Assembly (NCBI GenBank): GCA_028694545.1
Contig: JAQVKV010000082.1
Span: 1-7,736 of the forward strand
DNA length: 7,736 nucleotides
Reading direction: 5' to 3'
DNA from: Zavarzinia sp.
GTDB lineage: Bacteria; Pseudomonadota; Alphaproteobacteria; Zavarziniales; Zavarziniaceae
A program made the translations under genes and the position numbers. Below are positions 7,010 to 7,736 of this stretch, piece after piece. The notes under the pieces were generated by a model. The model saw nothing but the letters and a program-made list of their open reading frames with translations. It ran no database searches and was not told where the DNA came from. The stretch's first letter is position 1, and every line of letters begins with the position of its first letter.

Positions 7010-7044
7010 GGGTTGCACCTTCCCGTGTAGGATCGGTGCAACCC
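7010..7044. promoter_or_regulatory. Perfect 10-bp inverted repeat with GTTGCA cores: candidate PutA operator
   Basis: GGGTTGCACC (7010-7019) and GGTGCAACCC (7035-7044) are exact reverse complements, 15 bp apart. Each arm contains GTTGCA (7012-7017 on +, 7037-7042 on -), the hexamer known as the core site bound by the ribbon-helix-helix domain of enterobacterial PutA. It ends 19 bp before the putA ATG and lies between putA and the divergent cyclase gene, where binding would block putA transcription. Centre-to-centre spacing of the cores is 25 bp. TAGGAT (7028-7033) inside the spacer resembles a -10 box, but no good -35 pairs with it. Confidence 0.8.
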
Positions 7045-7052
7045 AATTCGGT

Positions 7053-7056
7053 GGAG
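7053..7056 (+). promoter_or_regulatory. Ribosome binding site of putA
   Basis: GGAG lies 7 nt upstream of the ATG at 7064. The next in-frame ATG, at 7070, would be 13 nt away. This fixes the start so that residues T5, G7 and K9 keep the same numbering as in Escherichia coli PutA. Confidence 0.75.
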
Positions 7057-7063
7057 AACCGTC

Positions 7064-7360
7064 ATGGCCATGACGACGATCGGCATGAAGGTGGATGATG
7101 CGTTGCGCGCGCGCCTGAAGGCGGCAGCGGAAGCCATCGGGCGTTCCCCCCATTGGCTGATGAAACAGGCCCTGCTCGCCGCCCTCGACCGGATCGAGAG
7201 GGGCGAGGACCTGGAGCCGGCCGGCGCCGACGACGGGGATGACGGCCCCCTGCCCTTCCTCGAATTCGCGCAAGGTATCCAGCCCCAGGGCACGCTGCGC
7301 GCCCGGATCACCGCCGCCTGCCGCCAGCCCGAGACGGAATGCCTGCCCTATCTGGTCTAA
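7064..7360 (+). CDS. putA: PutA N-terminal fragment: RHH DNA-binding domain, ends at premature TAA
   Basis: This is the part of putA that can be translated from the normal start: 98 residues. Residues 1-47 are a ribbon-helix-helix domain closely resembling E. coli PutA (TTIGMKVDDALRARLKAAAE, then RSPHWLMKQAL). The DNA-contacting beta-strand residues T5, G7 and K9 are retained. An acidic linker follows (about 50-65), then the start of the PutA arm region (LPFLEFAQGIQPQ, RARITAACRQPETE). The product ends abruptly at LPYLV. It contains no proline dehydrogenase or P5C dehydrogenase residues. As an RHH dimer it could still bind the operator at 7010-7044. It is the same locus as the disrupted-gene entry that runs to the window end. 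Confidence 0.7.
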   Translation: MAMTTIGMKVDDALRARLKAAAEAIGRSPHWLMKQALLAALDRIERGEDLEPAGADDGDDGPLPFLEFAQGIQPQGTLRARITAACRQPETECLPYLV

Positions 7361-7736
7361 CAGGCGGCCCTGCCGGCGGCGAAACAGGCGATGCTCGCCG
7401 ATATCGCCCGCGCCCTCGTCGTCCGGCTGCGGGCGAAGGCGCGCCATGGCGGGGTCGAGGGCCTGATCCAGGAATATTCCCTGTCCGCGCCCGAGGGGGT
7501 CGCTCTCATGTGCCTCGCGGAAGCGCTGCTGCGCATCCCGGACAAGGCGACGCGGGACGCCCTGATCCGCGACAAGATCGCCCGGGGCGACTGGCAGGCC
7601 CACGTCGGCCACAGCCCGTCGATGTTCGTGAACGCCGCCACCTGGGGCCTCGTCGTCACCGGCAAGCTGACCGCGACGACGAGCGAGGCCGGCCTGTCCT
7701 CGGCGCTGAGCCGGCTCATCGGGCGCTCGGGCGAGC
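7064..7736 (+). pseudogene. putA: Trifunctional proline utilisation protein PutA, interrupted by an in-frame stop and cut by the window end
   Basis: PutA oxidises proline to glutamate (FAD proline dehydrogenase plus NAD+ P5C dehydrogenase) at the membrane and, in RHH-containing forms, represses its own gene. The frame from ATG 7064 reads as PutA through to base 7736 with no frameshift, but codon 99 (7358-7360) is TAA. Beyond it the match to PutA is very strong: GVEGLIQEYSLSAPEGVALM, CLAEALLRIPDKATRDALIR, WQAHVGHSPSMFVNAATWGL. At the stop, related proteins have Glu before Gln-Ala, so GAA to TAA is a likely one-base change. All five complete genes here end in TGA, making TAA atypical. A restart at ATG 7391 is possible but has no good ribosome site. 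A sequencing error remains possible. The remaining roughly 800-plus residues lie outside the window. Confidence 0.85.

Noticed and set aside
7358..7360. Recoding of the putA stop as selenocysteine or pyrrolysine
   Set aside because: The codon is TAA, whereas selenocysteine uses TGA and pyrrolysine TAG. The expected residue is Glu in a non-catalytic helix.

Overview
The window is GC-rich DNA (roughly two thirds G+C, strongly GC-biased third codon positions) from a Gram-negative bacterium, most likely an alphaproteobacterium. The gene content fits that: a TRAP transporter permease, a Tat-exported DUF1329 protein, an exported beta-rich protein, an antiquitin-type aldehyde dehydrogenase, a membrane diguanylate cyclase and an RHH-containing PutA. 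I cannot name the genus. All five complete genes end in TGA. I see no tRNA, rRNA, CRISPR array, insertion sequence or phage gene.

Layout, left to right. (1) 1-855, + strand: the C-terminal part of a DctM-type TRAP large permease, cut by the window edge. (2) 864-889: a perfect 10-bp hairpin between two convergent genes. (3) 3617-874, - strand: a two-gene operon. It encodes an exported protein with a beta-barrel-like front half and an unusual GDL-repeat tail, then a Tat-exported DUF1329 protein 23 bp downstream. (4) 3618-3947: a 330-bp divergent intergenic region with several inverted repeats. (5) 3948-5471, + strand: an ALDH7/antiquitin-family semialdehyde dehydrogenase (AmaB-like), best started at a TTG codon. 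(6) 5497-6894 or 6933, - strand: a multi-pass membrane diguanylate cyclase with intact GGEEF and I-site. (7) 6895-7063: a divergent control region with a perfect inverted repeat carrying two GTTGCA cores, the known PutA operator core. (8) 7064-7736, + strand: putA, cut by the window edge and interrupted by an in-frame TAA at codon 99.

How the genes fit together. The dehydrogenase (lysine/pipecolate route) and PutA (proline route) both oxidise semialdehydes derived from cyclic imines and feed amino acids into central metabolism, so the right half has a catabolic flavour. The DUF1329 operon looks like an envelope system. DUF1329 proteins are usually paired with a DUF1302 outer-membrane protein and an RND-type permease, and here a different exported beta-rich protein takes the neighbouring place. 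The most notable points are the disrupted putA, whose repressor domain and operator both look intact, and the barrel-plus-GDL-repeat protein. I found no clear evidence of a wholly new multi-gene system.
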